Assembly: GCA_946406115.1 (NCBI GenBank)
Contig: OX291542.1
Location: forward strand, 37,529,321 to 37,593,320
Origin: Apoda limacodes
Taxonomy: Eukaryota; Arthropoda; Insecta; Lepidoptera; Limacodidae
DNA length: 64,000 bases
Direction of reading: 5' to 3'
Numbering within the stretch: position 1 is the first letter of the stretch; each line of letters starts with the position of its first letter. Positions 10,709 through 22,500 of the stretch are shown here, piece by piece. The translations under genes were made by a program, and so were the position numbers. The notes beneath the pieces are model-generated. The model saw only the letters and a list, made by a program, of their open reading frames with translations, was not told the origin of the DNA and did no database searches.

Positions 10709-11737
10709 TTAACTCAGAAATATTCGGATCCTTATTATTACGAGCCGGGGTCCAAGCCTCATATGCAGTTTGCTTAAGAATTTTAGCGTTTCTGCAAGAC
10801 CTATTAAACCACGGTCGTTTTTGACGCCGGCAGCTACTCGCGGGTTAGGAATATAGCATTCCATACCAGCAAGGATTGTCTCAGTGACTGTGGCTGCGCA
10901 GACGTCAGGATCTTCTGAGTTAAAGCAGATCTGCTTCCACGGGTACGATGCGTACAATTCTCGCAATCCATCCCAGTCTGTCGACTTATAGTGCCACACA
11001 CGACGCCAATTAGTTGGCCCAGATCGATCGGGTTGTGAGCATGACATTTGAGTCCGAATGAGACAGTGGTCCGAGGAGCCAAGAGGCGCATCCACTGAGA
11101 CGGAGTATCCGTCCGGACGAGTAGTCAGCAGAAGGTCCAGTAAGGAGCTCGTATGTTCCTCTATATCTGGTATTCTCGTTGGAGAAAGTACCAGCTGAGA
11201 GAATCCATAGGTCAGAGCAAATTCATGAGCAGATATCCCAGCATAGTTATTGGTTCGAGAACTGAGCCACTCGCGATGGTGGGCGTTAAAGTCTCCCAAA
11301 ATAACTTTGTCAGTCGTCAAACTCAGGAGCGTGAAGAGTCGAGTTACGTCCGTGTCACCGCTATAGGACCTGTATAGGCACGCATAGATACGAGTGTGGC
11401 CGCCGTAATCTACGCGCACCCACAATATCGACAGGTCCCTGTCTTCAAGGCTATGAAGGCGGCGACAGCAGATATCCTCCCGGACGAACATACATACACC
11501 GGGACGACTCATGAAATTGTGTTCGAGTTTGTTGCCGGGATAGTGAAGGTATGATGTGTCGCCCGGGCAGGATATCTGCGTCTTCGTTAGAAAAATAATG
11601 ATCGGCTGCGCAGTCTCGAGATGGTGGTGGACTGCGTTAAGATTGGCGTGAATACCCCTGATGTTGCAAAAATCCACATTATATGTGGATGGAGTAGCCG
11701 CTGTGCAAACTCTTTTCTTTTTCTTTCTTATGGCCAT
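10709..11737 (-). pseudogene. Family B AP-endonuclease domain, catalytic Glu replaced
   Basis: An open frame of 342 codons from ATG at 11,737 starts with a Lys/Arg-rich leader and then the APE-type endonuclease: 'NVDFCNIRGIHANLNAV' (Asn motif), 'IIFLTKTQIS', 'VILGDFNAHHREWLSS' (Asp/Asn motif) and 'APLGSSDHCLIRTQM' (terminal Asp-His). The second motif should read L-T-E-T, but the codon at 11,582-11,584 gives Lys, removing the metal-binding glutamate. The domain would nick target DNA to prime reverse transcription. The last ~40 codons run out of the conserved frame. Because the rest is open, this single substitution is notable. Confidence 0.85.
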
Positions 11738-11760
11738 AATATATAAAAAAAGTTACTAAG

Positions 11761-12340
11761 ACTAAGGATGAGGATTCACTGCACAGACAGCATAGAGGAC
11801 AAAAGGTGCGGTTCTAAGACTGCCGAAGCTCGCCACAGATGATACGGTTGCTGGCACGGCGGGCGGAAGGGCCCCTGATCCCCCTCTGTTGTAGTAGCCG
11901 GGTCCACTCCGGTCTCCTTCTCCGGCACGACTACCACTTCAGATACTTTACACAGGCTGGCGAATCAGCCTCCCAGGGCGGAGATTAAGTGATCCCTGGG
12001 TTCGGGATCTCGTTCAACCTGCGGGCAGCCAGCGGTCAGCCGTTTCATCAGGTCTCCCAGACCGCCGAACCAGCACGCCGCGTCTACGCCGAGCATGACA
12101 GCAACAAGCACCGCCGGTCCTCCGCTGTCCGCGCAGCGAATCCTCAAAGAGCTCTGGCAACCTGACTCACCGCCAGGAACACAAAACTACTCAATGTTAG
12201 TGTTATTATGGCCGCGGTTTTCTGTAAGGTGGAAGTACTTCCCCAGTTCGGTCCGCTCATTCGAGCAAGTACTCGCTATGCCCTGCTTTAGTTGTTCGAG
12301 TGGCTTATTCGAGCGAGTACTTGCAGTGCCCTACCTCTAA
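11761..12340 (-). other. GC-rich region upstream of family B endonuclease, possible 5' leader
   Basis: GC-rich for this window (11,800-12,180) and lying directly upstream of the endonuclease start on the minus strand. It ends in a pair of similar words, 'ttcgagcaagtactcgc' near 12,261 and 'ttcgagcgagtacttgc' near 12,308. It may be the leader or the end of a first ORF. No second copy in the window reaches this far, so the boundary cannot be checked here. Confidence 0.35.
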
Positions 12341-12584
12341 AATAACTAGCTTTTGACAATTACTGCAACATACAAAAAAGCTTGCAATACTTTGTTCTTA
12401 TTTTTTTTTCTGAAATTTAATCTTATTCTAATCTATTTAACTTTTTCAAAACAAAAACAATACACTAAATAATTTCAACTTACCTTTATACTAGAAAACA
12501 GAACTCCATACACTCACCTCAACAACAGAACTGTAATCGCATTACCTATATACCTTTTATTTTACAATCGGTTAAGCAAACGAA

Positions 12585-13330
12585 ATGCAGTGCAAGGAAA
12601 GCGATGGCTTACGAAACTTATGTTATTTTGATTATGTATGTTTGAATAATAACTTGGATAAATTCCAACTAACAGAACTATATTATTGTGATCCAGAAGC
12701 TTGTAAAAAAACCTTGATAAATCCTTCGTCTTTCTTAAAAGTCCTTCATCAAAATATACAGAGTATTTCCAAAAATTTTGATAATCTATCTACTTTTATC
12801 TAGATTTGATTTCGACTGTGATATCATCCTTGCTGAATGCTGGCTGTCATGCGCACAAAACTTACCTTCAACCAAAATGATGGCGATGTGGTAATGGTAA
12901 ACAACAAGCATAGCTATCGGATCGATGAACCAAGTATAGTAGAAGCTAATTGCCTATTAATTAAACTAAACAAGGATATCATGATTCTTGCTATATAAAG
13001 ACTTCCTAGTTTTACTAACATAAATCCCTTTTTTTTGTATTCATTACAAAATTTACTAAGTGATCTCCCCTCTTTTAAAAAAATTTTTGTAATTGGTGAT
13101 ATCAATATTAAAATCGCAGAATCCAGTCAATATTCTACAGATTATTTGGACATGTTAGCATACTGTGGTTTGATACCAGCATACATTTCTCCAACTCGAG
13201 GTAAAAGGATCATGTTATTTTGAAATCGAAGCTGCAATCAAAGACATTTCTTTTACAAACTCCAATGACTGATCACGAACCAGTTCTATTCTGTTTAAAC
13301 TTCAAAAATTACAACTTACAGTGTAATAAA
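12585..13330 (+). pseudogene. Family C AP-endonuclease domain relic
   Basis: 'FLKVLHQNIQSISKNFDNL' (about 12,733-12,790) is the Asn motif of an APE-type endonuclease. A degraded 'LAECWLS' (Glu motif) follows at about 12,830. 'FVIGDINIKIAESS' (about 13,087) is the Asp/Asn motif, and 'TPMTDHEPVLFCLNF' (about 13,263) carries the terminal Asp-His. All the catalytic motifs can be found, but in several frames with stops between them. Confidence 0.75.
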
Positions 13331-13599
13331 AAACCGCCTGCCATATAGATTTTGTAAAATTCCAAGAAGAAGCAAAAAAAAAATGATTTTAGTCATTTAT
13401 ATTTAACATAACATATAAGCGTTATAGAAACTTCTGCAATAATATTATAAGAAAAGCAAGCAACAGTACGAAAGTGAACAGCTAAAATGTGCTTAAAATA
13501 ATAATAAAAAGCTCTGGGCTGCCATAAAAAAATAGAACAAATTTAGATAAAACACGTACGTCTACAGATGGTCTCTTCAATATCAAAGAATCTCCAGAG

Positions 13600-15110
13600 G
13601 CTTAAGTTAACGAAATTAACAGTTATTTTGCAAAAATTGGTACTAACTTAGCTGAACAAATTCTACACGTCATTCCCTCCTCTTCTTTTTCTTTTGTTAA
13701 CAGCTGCAATAACTCGTCAAAATCTTTTGTTCTTCTTGAAACCTCTGAAGAAGAAGTAAATAACATTATATGTAATTTGAAGACAAATTGTGGGCCAGGA
13801 CATGACGGAATCACTTCAAAAGTTCTAATTACCATTAAAGACATAATAATTACGGTACTTACAAACCTTTTTAATCGCTGTCTGCAAAATGGTATTTTCC
13901 CAGACGTTCTTAAAAATCTCTCGTTATCCTTATACACAAAGGTGGAGAATTGGATATCTTAACAAACTTTCGTCCTATATCAATATTATCAACAATTTCT
14001 AAATTATTTGAGAACATTATAAATGAAAGGCTTGTTAAATATCTAGCAACATATCATCACCTATGAGAAGCGCAATACGGTTTTAGGAATAGGAAATCTA
14101 ACGAAATCAGATGCAGTACATTCTTTGAGAGAGTTTATTGTTGACAGGCTTGATAATAAATTTAAATGTATCACTATATTCCTTGACCTGGCAAAGGCAT
14201 TTGATACGATTTCTTTTTCAATGCTTATCAATAAATTACAAAAAAATGGGAAAAGAAACACCCAGCTAAGCCTTTTTAAAAACTATTTTAATGGAAGAGC
14301 TCAAAGAGTAAAAATAGGTGACGTTCTAAGTGACGAGATTTCAACAGATTACGGTGTCCCTCAAGTTACTAGTTTAGGACCATCTTTATTCCCAAGCTAC
14401 ATCAATGAATTATGCAACTTCAAACTTGATAACTGCAATATTATAACATACGCTGACGACACCTCACTTCTTTGGGGATACCTGGGAAGATGTCTTTAGA
14501 TTTGCCCAAAACGGACTTAACAAAGTTTGCCATTGGCTAGCCCTAAACTCTAAATTCTAATAAAACTAGTTATATCCTTTTTCAATGAGAAATTTCCCAA
14601 AAGCTGATAACATCAATACTAAAATTATAGCGCACTCGTGTACTGGTCCAGTAGAAAATTGCAAGTGCACATTGATCAAAAGATAAGATTGATCTTGGTA
14701 TAACTCTGGATGAGAATCTTTCATTCTCTGCTCATATCACAAACTTATCTCACAAGATTAGGAAACTTGTATACATATTTAAGAACCTGCGTTGCGTGGC
14801 TGAAAAAGAACTGATGAAAACTATATACTTGAGTCTGTGCCAATCGTTATTATCTTATGGTATATCATCTTGGCGTGGTACGAGTAAAAGGTTAATGCTA
14901 TTTGTAGAAAAGGCTCAGCGGCTTATACTAAAAGTCTCATTTTTCAAACCACTATTACATCCTACAGTGGAACTTTACAAAGAATCACAAGTACTGACAG
15001 CTAGACAGCTTTATATTTTATTATGTATCTTACAACAACACAAACTTACCGAATACAGAGTTAATTATGAAAATATAAGTAAAAGACGAAATTTTTGGTA
15101 TGTCCAATGA
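13600..15110 (+). pseudogene. Family C reverse transcriptase relic
   Basis: Fragments run 13,777-13,962 (the 'GPGHDGITSKVL' linker), 14,125-14,499 (palm with 'FLDLAKAFDTIS', 'YGVPQ' and 'TYADDTSLLW') and 14,796-15,110 (C-terminal 'LYLSLCQSLLSYGISSW'-like). The catalytic YADD is intact. The usual 'GVPQGS' box reads 'GVPQVTS', and stops occur after the YADD core. The spacing matches the family C copy at 44-46 kb. Confidence 0.8.
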
Positions 15111-15270
15111 AAGTTACCAGAACAGCATATGCACAAAAATTCTTTTCCTTTAATGGACCTTTATTTTTTAAAAAATATAGAATTATAAGACTGCATCATC
15201 TCAAGAAGTTAAAATAAAACACCGCCTTGGTTATTTCAAGTTAACTTTAATTCTTTTATATATAAATGGA

Positions 15271-15650
15271 AAGTTTCAGTTTCGGTCTTATTGCCGTTGG
15301 CTCAAATATATGTTCTGCTATCATATCATCGTCATCGTAACAATTAGATCTGCCAATAATGATGTACGTTTATGTAACATAGTATTAATATAAAAAAAGA
15401 GTTAAAATTATGCAATAAAATCAACATCAAACAAAACACTTAATTGAAATTATGAATATTACGTTTAGTTACTTATTGATCAGAGGAAAAGATAACACAC
15501 AAAAGGTTATTAAAGCGCACACAAAACAAAACAAACAAAAATCAACATTAAAACATAAAACAGAATCTTATTCACGTACAATACTAATCACAAAAACATA
15601 AAAATTTTAACACAAACAGATACAACCAATCATAACTTCCAATATTTATA
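15271..15650. other. AT-rich spacer
   Basis: AT-rich sequence, possibly the 3' UTR remains of the family C copy. No frame, tail or repeat terminus that I can support. Confidence 0.4.
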
Positions 15651-15922
15651 TCTAGTGATCACGATTAGTCTTAATCCTACAAATATTATAAATGTGAAAG
15701 TTTGTATGTCTGGATGGATGTTTGTTACTCAATAACGCTTCAGTCACTGGACGGATCAGTATGAAACTTAGCACATCTATAGATTAGGTCCTGGAATAGC
15801 ACATATAACCGAGCTTAACCGAACTATAGCTATATTTACAACCTGTAAAGGCAAACTTCATTAGCTTCCGTTCCACGCCGATAACCGAGTTAAGGACGGG
15901 CGGAGCCGCTGGCAAAATCTAG
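15651..15922 (+). mobile_element. Non-autonomous Helitron, 272 bp
   Basis: Starts TC (15651) after an A and ends CTAG (15919-15922) before a T, the A|TC...CTRR|T signature of Helitron rolling-circle insertion. A GC-rich hairpin 'gcggagccgc' lies about 10 bases before the end. The body contains 'cctacaaatattataaatg', a hallmark of common lepidopteran Helitrons. It has no coding capacity. It sits four bases beyond the stop codon of the minus-strand nuclease pseudogene. Confidence 0.8.
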
Positions 15923-15926
15923 TATT

Positions 15927-15973
15927 TTATAATTCTTCTTCACTATCCTCGTCGCTGTTAAAGGTAGTAGTAT
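15927..15973 (-). pseudogene. Last exon of the FEN-like pseudogene
   Basis: A short terminal exon encodes an acidic tail, '...FNSDEDSEEEL' then stop. The minus-strand acceptor 'ggcag' ends at 15,974 and the matching donor 'GTAAG' starts at 16,063. The split codon rejoins in phase. A retained intron argues that this copy did not arise by retroposition. Confidence 0.65.
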
Positions 15974-17059
15974 CTGCCAAAAAACGGTCCAGAATTAATT
16001 ACTAAATTTAAATATTAATTAAAAGTTAAAAGTTATAAATAAATCGTTGAGTGCATATCTTACCACTATCATTAGCTTCTGAAGTATCATCATCAGTTAT
16101 CGTAATATCAACGACGGTATTGGGTAATCGATCTCCCTTAAACCAGAGCGGTACATAAAACCCATCTGCTTCTTTCCATCCATAATTAATAGGCAGAAGA
16201 GTAATTGGCGTCTTTTCAAATGCATTTGATCAAATATTTGAAATGTATTTAGCTCGTAAGATTTGTTGATCTAGTTCCGGTTTTGAAGATGGTAATACAC
16301 AGGCATCAAACGTGTGTAGGTATTTATCAAAACGCTCATTTTCTCTGACAGGCCCAAACCTTTTTAAAAATATTTTTAATCGAGCTTTATTTACTGTGGA
16401 CTTTGTAACTCCATATATATCTATGATATGTACTCCTCACTCCTCTTACTTTCTATTTAAATGGCTGTGTATATTGCACATTTTTTGACAAAATATTAAA
16501 AGGTTTTTTTTCCCTTCCGGTGAAACGAAGGTGAATAATCACAGCCAGTAATAGCTTGAAATGCAGGAAGACTTTTCGGTAATGTGTAAAATCTTAGTAA
16601 AATTTCCAGTTTCTATAAAAAAATTGTGATGTTGTTGTCTTTCGAAATTTCCTAACATTATTATTATTATATCAGTATTTGAACACTTGACAACAACATT
16701 AGAAGGATCAAAAATGCTATTAATATGAAACAATAAGACCGCGTCTTCGTGGTCGCCGCATTTAAATAAATAATGTTTTCGGTTTTTTGAACTAATATAC
16801 CATCGCTCTCATAACAGAAACATTGATCCTCAAATTTAAATTAATTGTCTTTTTTGCACTGTAAACTGCTGCGTCATTAGAACTCTAGTATTCAATAAAA
16901 ACGTTGACTAATTCTTTTTTGAATTGGGTATTGCGCAGTTTTTGTATGAAGTTAAAAGGTCGAATTTGCTTAGGTCCTGTAATTTTGTATTGGTACGTTG
17001 TGTGGTTTCCTTTTCTTAAATTCCTTTCTGTGTCTTTAATGGACAGTGAAAAAAAAAAC

Positions 17060-17711
17060 TTGCACTCCGGGAGTGCCGGCAGAAGTGAAAACCTTTACAC
17101 ACGATTCGCGCTTAACACTCAAATATGTCATAAATGTCAAAATATGTAATATTATGTTATAAATAAATGTCTTTGACATTGTCAAGAAATAATAATGTTT
17201 GTTTATTTACTTTTTTGACGTAGTATATTTGACATCGCAATCTGTCATAGAATTAAAATTCCATATCCAACCTCCCTATACTACTCATAATCGCGAATAC
17301 TAAAAATAAAAATTATAATAGGCGTGGCATTACGGTTTCCGTATTTTACAAAGACAAAGATGCACTTTGTTCAATTTACATATTTTAAACACTTTATATA
17401 CACGATTTTTACGAATACACAGCAGTATGGCCACTACACAGACGGTCGAGCCATCAGCTGTCACCATCCATGGATGCGCGTAGCACGCAGTAACATAAAC
17501 ACACACGACCATTCGCGCAGGCGTCCTGCGCCGCCTAAACGAAACAGCAGGCGCAGACATACATTTTCGCCGCACCGTAGAAAGAGAGATGGATACTCCC
17601 TCTCCTACGCCGCGCCAGCTGTCTACTCTCCATTCGTCTTACGAATTTTCACGGTCAGGACACGTGACCCGACGCGAGTTTATCATTTTTTACCCATAAC
17701 AAAAAAAGTGC
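17060..17711. mobile_element. Unclassified insertion X, left part, inside the FEN-like pseudogene
   Basis: The nuclease reading frame breaks at about 17,060 ('...SLSIKDTERN') and resumes at about 19,548 ('...IVFDSYF'). The insert begins near 'gcactccgggagtgccgg'. Its ends share 'gaagtgaaaac': left at about 17,082, and the complement at about 19,537-19,547. That suggests a terminal or subterminal inverted repeat. The body is GC-richer at 17,450-17,660 and is then cut by family B copy C. I do not recognise the element class. Confidence 0.5.
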
Positions 17712-19449
17712 CACCACTGCGTAAGACCGATGGTGACTTGGCCCACAGTGCAAAAGAGAAAGCCGATCTATTGGGTAGTCTCTTGGCCTCTAACTCAAAT
17801 GTGAACGACGAAGGCGCTGTACCACCTACTTTACCGTGGTGCGGTAAGACCATGCCGGAAATCTCTATAACACAGCGCGAGGTCCGGCGGGCGTTGCTTT
17901 CCCTAGACGTTCATAAGTCGAGTGGGCCAGACGGCATACCAGCAGTGGTGCTTAAGCAGTGTGCTCCTGAGTTATGTCCTGTACTCACGCGCCTCTTCAC
18001 GCTTTCCTACCACACTAGGCAATTTCCGTCTTCATGGAAGACTGCGAATGTGCACCCGGTGCCCAAAAAGGGCGATAGATCAGATCTAGAGAATAACAGG
18101 CCTATCGCTATTACCTCTCTTCTCTCGAAGGTGATGGAGCGTGTGATCAACACACAGCTTTTGAGATACCTAGAAAAACACGACCTGATCAGTGACCGTC
18201 AATATGGCTTTCGCCACGGTCGCTCAACTGGTGACCTTCTAGTGTATCTCACACACCGATGGGCACTAGCCATTGAGAGTCAGGGGGAGGCATTGGCATG
18301 TAGCCTAGACATAGCGAAGGCGTTCGATCGGGTCTGGCACCGGGGTCTTCTATCGAAGTTGCCTTCTTACGGAGTGCCCGAGGGTTTGTGCAAATGGGTG
18401 GCTAGCTTCTTGTCCAGCAGAAGCATACGAGCCGTAGTTGACGGTAGTTGCTCTGATAGCATGGACATTAATGCTGGTGTCCCGCAAGGCTCTGTGCTGT
18501 CTCCTACGCTGTTTCTACTGCACATCAATGATATGTTGGACATCAACAACATACATTGCTATGCAGATGACAGTACTGGAGACGCTTATTACACGGGCCG
18601 TGCAAGCATCCCACGTTCCGTTGTGGAGGAAAAGCGTGAAGAACTTGTGTCTCAAATCGAGATCGGTCTGTCCAAGGTCTCTGACTGGGGGCGGGAAAAC
18701 TTGGTCCGATTCAACCCTTAAAAGACACAAGTCTGCGCGTTCACCGCTAAGAAAACCCCATTCACTGTAGTCCCACAATTCCAGAACACTCCCCTCTCCA
18801 TCTCCAAGAGCATTGGGATCCTTGGCGTTGACATCTCCAGCGATGTTCAGTTCCGAGATCATTTGCTAGACAAGGTAAAGCTGGCGTCCAAAAAACTTGG
18901 TGTACTCAAAAGAGCGAAGCAGTACTTCACGTCGGGGCAAAGGTGCTACTTTACAAGTCGCAAGTCCGGCCCCATATGGAGTACTGCTGCCATCTCTGGG
19001 CGGGTGCACCCGGATACCAGCTTGGCCCTTTTGACTCGGTTCAACGACGGGCTGTGAGAATTGTCGACGATCCCAAACTCACTTGCGGTATCGAGCCCTT
19101 AAGTCTGAGGAGAGACTTTGTCTCCCTGTGTGTGTTCTACCGCTTGTACAATGGATTGTGTTCTGAGGAATTGTTCGAAATGATGCCCACGGCTACTTTC
19201 TACCATCGCACCGCTCGCCATCGACAGGGAATTCATTCTCACACTTTGGAACCAAAATGGTCGCGTACAGTGCGGTTTCAGAGAAACTTCCTCCCGCGAA
19301 CCCTTGGGTTTTGGAATGAGCTCCCTGCCAAGGTTTTCTCTAAGGACTACAGTATGGGGTTCTTCAAAAAAGAAGTTATTAGATTTCTGAAGGGTCGGCA
19401 ACGCGCGAGTGATGCCCCTAGTGTTGCAAGCGTCCATATGCTACGGTGA
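17712..19449 (+). pseudogene. Family B reverse transcriptase, copy C
   Basis: One open frame covers the RT from 17,712 to 18,721 (an ATG at 17,324 lies outside the element). It has 'HKSSGPDGIPAVVLKQ', 'NRPIAITSLLSKVMERVI', 'YGFRHGRSTGD', 'DIAKAFDRVWHRG', 'GVPQGSVLSPTLFLLHIN' and catalytic 'CYADDSTGDAYY' (Asp-Asp at about 18,566-18,571). A stop at 18,719-18,721 replaces the Thr codon of 'NPTKTQ'. The same frame continues to about 18,942, where one base is missing and the frame shifts. The C-terminal 168 codons (18,943-19,449) are then open. With only two lesions, this is the least damaged family B RT here. Confidence 0.9.
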
Positions 19450-19509
19450 CCGCTTACCATCAGGCGGACCGTAGGCTTGTTTGCCACCTTAGTGGTATAA
19501 AAAAAAAAA
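17712..19509 (+). mobile_element. Family B non-LTR copy C, 5'-truncated, with target-site duplication
   Basis: A plus-strand copy starting abruptly inside the RT linker and ending with 'gccaccttagtggtata' plus a poly(A) run. It is flanked by 'aaaaaaagtgc' at 17,701-17,711 and 19,510-19,520, a target-site duplication partly merged with the poly(A). This is a classical 5'-truncated target-primed insertion into element X. Sequence downstream of the RT is kept to the family's end at 'SVHMLR'. Confidence 0.9.
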
Positions 19510-19520
19510 AAAAAAAGTGC

Positions 19521-19548
19521 ACAACGCCGCTAAAGAAGTTTTCACTTC
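19521..19548. mobile_element. Unclassified insertion X, right remnant
   Basis: The 28 bases between the right target duplication of copy C and the resumption of the nuclease frame. They include 'gaagttttcacttc', the inverted counterpart of the left-side 'gaagtgaaaac'. Copy C therefore landed close to one end of X. Confidence 0.5.
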
Positions 19549-22500
19549 AAAAAATATGAATCAAACACTATATCGATACGCAGAGCTTTATAGTTGGTTA
19601 GTTTTTTCAATAAGAATAGAGATAAATCTCTAAATGTTCTAGGATGTTCCGGAAGTATATGCAGTAAATAAAATCCATCCACAACAAGTACATCGATTTT
19701 CATTGGTAGTTGTGTAGGTGTAGATTGAACTGTATCTTCTAAAATTTTCTTTAAAGCAGCTTTATTTGTTTTAAGTATTGTGCCATCGACTTATATGGTA
19801 AATGGATAGTGTGTTAGAGGGTACTCAAACACTTTTGTCAAATACAGTTTCTTTTCTAAGGATATTGCTAAGACGCCCAAAAAGATTACTTTCTTTTTGA
19901 CTGCTTTCAGCTGACTTACTGAATTGGTAGATTTTGTTGTTTTTTCTAAATTATTTTTTTTTATTCTATATTGCTTTATAGGCTTTCAAAACGTTCAGAA
20001 TTTTCATTACATTCTCGAATAAAGGAGTTTCTTTGATTTTCGCCTGTAACTTCTATCGAAAGAAGAAAATCTGCTGTTTCATTTGCCACTGATTTTCCAG
20101 TACCAATGTTTAAAAACATTTCCTTGTCATTTTGACAGTCAAATGGATTACCATAGTAATCTATTATTTCAAGAAGTTTTTGGACAGATTCTCTGTTTTT
20201 TTTTATTTTGCTGGGTTTCAAATCTACAGGCACGTCTTAAAATAAATGTTTGTTTCTTCTAATACGTGTGAAGTCACCTTCGCCCTTAGCGCCTGGCTTA
20301 TAGCCCAACGCTGTCGAGCTGATAAAGAGTTAGTGAAATGACTTACACCGGATAACCGTTTCGCTGCATCGGCATTCACAGTTTGCTCGAGATTTATATC
20401 TATGGGTAGTCTGGAAAACTCTTTATCTGTACGTTTAATGACCAAGCTGTTAAGCATTAATTCTTCTTCCAAGTCTGGGTGGGTAACTTGTACTTTCGGC
20501 AAATCATCATAGTGTTTTTCATTTCATCATTGTAATCCATCTAGCGTAATTAGGATGGTTCATACTAAAGAACACATTTATGATTTTGGATTTAATACAT
20601 TTATATAGCTCAAAATTATTTTTAATTTTATGTTTCTAAACATAAGGAGTAGAAGATGAAATTTATGTATTTCATATAAAATTCAGCAGTCTTGCCATTG
20701 TCGCCCTTTTGTGTTAATTCTTGTTATTTCTAATACTTTGAAATGATTTCAGATAGACAATAAATATCGACATCAACTAAAATATTATCAGAGCTTACGA
20801 CTTTTCTATCTTTTAAACTATTTAGTTCTTATACTAAATCTTGTGTAAATTCAGTATTTCCAGTTAAAAAAATCTGAAGTGTAGTATTTGAAGAGCTAGA
20901 CTTACGATGGGGTGAAGTCGTTTACAACGATCAAAATAATTGCCGGTTATAAAATCATTTACAGATCCATTAGCTAGTAATTCTGCTTCAACCATTATGT
21001 GAGTTAATCCAGAATCTATTATTATTTTTCCGATCGCCTTAAAATATGCCATCATAACGTGAAATTGTCCCAACAATATAAACAAATTTTCAAAATACGG
21101 GCGTTCTGCTGACTGTATTTGCAGTGCTACTCTTGCGATGGCTAGATCGAAAGTAGGACAGATATATTTCTGATCACACTTTTCCGGGATTTGTTTCGCA
21201 TGCTGCATAGTAGTTTTTACGACAAAAGCATTCGTCGGTAAAACATTAATTGGGTTTACATGACCAATTCTCTGTCTGATACTTTCGTCGTGAGTAGTGG
21301 TACTGTTAAAACAAATTCACATGGGAATGTTTTCAATATTAACTGCATGGCATGGCATCCAAAGCAAATCTCTAGCTTTGGCATTTTCTTCAACGTCAGC
21401 ATTAAATTCTCGCAATCCACTTTCTAACAACAACAATTCATCAGACATTTTAGGTTTTTTATGGTATAAAGAATATTTACGTCAATGACATCGAAAGCCT
21501 TTCTCCTTTTACCACCTGAAGGTTTTTTCATCAAATCTAAAGGCTTATTGCCAATGTTTACTTCAGCGTTCTGAGGTAAAATTGGTTTTACATTTTAAAA
21601 TACAATACCGACTGTGTCATGCAATGTATCTTTGCCAGTGGCAGTATCAACATATCGGTCGAAATTATCGAATGCTACGCCTGTAGATAGGTTTGGGGCT
21701 ACGGTTATCCCAGTGACAAATTATTCATAGCATTGTATGTTATTTCTGTTTCGATCTCTTCTAACAGGTTATAGCTTGGCACCTGCCCGTATTTGTTCAA
21801 GATATCATTTACTTTTCTACTGTTTGTCAAGCTTTTTATAACAATTCCTAAGGATAATTGCTTTGAAGCTTTATTCGACCATTGGTAGCAGCATAAATAA
21901 GATCTTGAGATACTGATTTAGACTTTTTAAAGTGATTTAAACTATTATTTTTGCATTTATCGCCCATAAGGAGTTTACCAAGAAGTCTATCAATATGTCA
22001 GGTACATCACATTCTCCTTTTAAGATGTCTTCCACTGAACAATTTTTTGTTATGGAAGTAGAATAGAAAATAGAATTTTTATAGTAATTCTGTCTATAAA
22101 TGTTTCGTAGTTTTTTTTTCTAACCTACTCGTAGCTTGACGAATGAAGCTCATATCTTGTTCAAAATTGTTTTCAAGAAATTCTTCATACTTCTCCTTGC
22201 TGGTTGACAAAGGTTATATTTCATTTTTCCCAATAATTTCATTTTCAATCATTTCACAAATCAGTTGAAATGCATGTTTATGACTATTTTGTTGAGTGTG
22301 CCATGGATTTTCATTTTCTCTATTTATTGGTTTGCCGGATTTCCTTGCAGCTGCTATTTTTTTATTCCAAAAAAGCCATTATAACACAATTTGTGGTAAT
22401 ATATCAAGGCACTAACGCACTGGTTAAATTTATTTAATAAGTGTGTCGTATCTAAATCCGACGCTTTATCATTAATGTTCTGTAACTCTGTCGGACTGTG

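Larger units (their letters stand above)
8766..11760 (-). mobile_element. Family B non-LTR retrotransposon, long copy (endonuclease + RT)
   Basis: A minus-strand non-LTR element reading from about 11,760 to its 3' end at 8,766, where a T-run (poly-A on the element strand) adjoins 'tactactaaggtggcaaacaa', the signature end of this family. It encodes an APE-type endonuclease (11,737-10,709) followed by reverse transcriptase and C-terminal regions (10,514-8,813). The relationship to CR1/Jockey-type clades is suggested by the motif 'AGIPQGSVLSPTLFLLHIN' and the 'YADD' core; I do not assign a clade. Copies or pieces also occur at 4,615, 17,712, 41,563, 59,157 and 61,763. The true 5' end is uncertain: GC-rich sequence to about 12,340 may be its leader. 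Confidence 0.85.
12580..15270 (+). mobile_element. Family C non-LTR retrotransposon, decayed copy 1
   Basis: A plus-strand non-LTR relic with endonuclease and RT in order. It begins near 'MQCKESDGLRNLCYFDYV' (12,585), a leader resembling that of the family C copy at 46,662, and fades after 15,110 into an AT-rich 3' region. Many stops and frame changes show that it is old. I could not locate a clean tail or target duplication. Family C copy 2 lies at 43,547-48,230. Confidence 0.75.

Noticed and set aside
17324..17711. The 465-codon plus-strand frame appears to begin at 17,324, giving the RT a long N-terminal extension.
   Set aside because: The first 130 codons lie in element X, upstream of the target duplication at 17,701-17,711. 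The frame is open there by chance.
18367..18862. Minus-strand open frames within family B copy C (and similar plus-strand frames at 9,401-10,614).
   Set aside because: They are shadows antisense to a clearly homologous RT frame with catalytic motifs.
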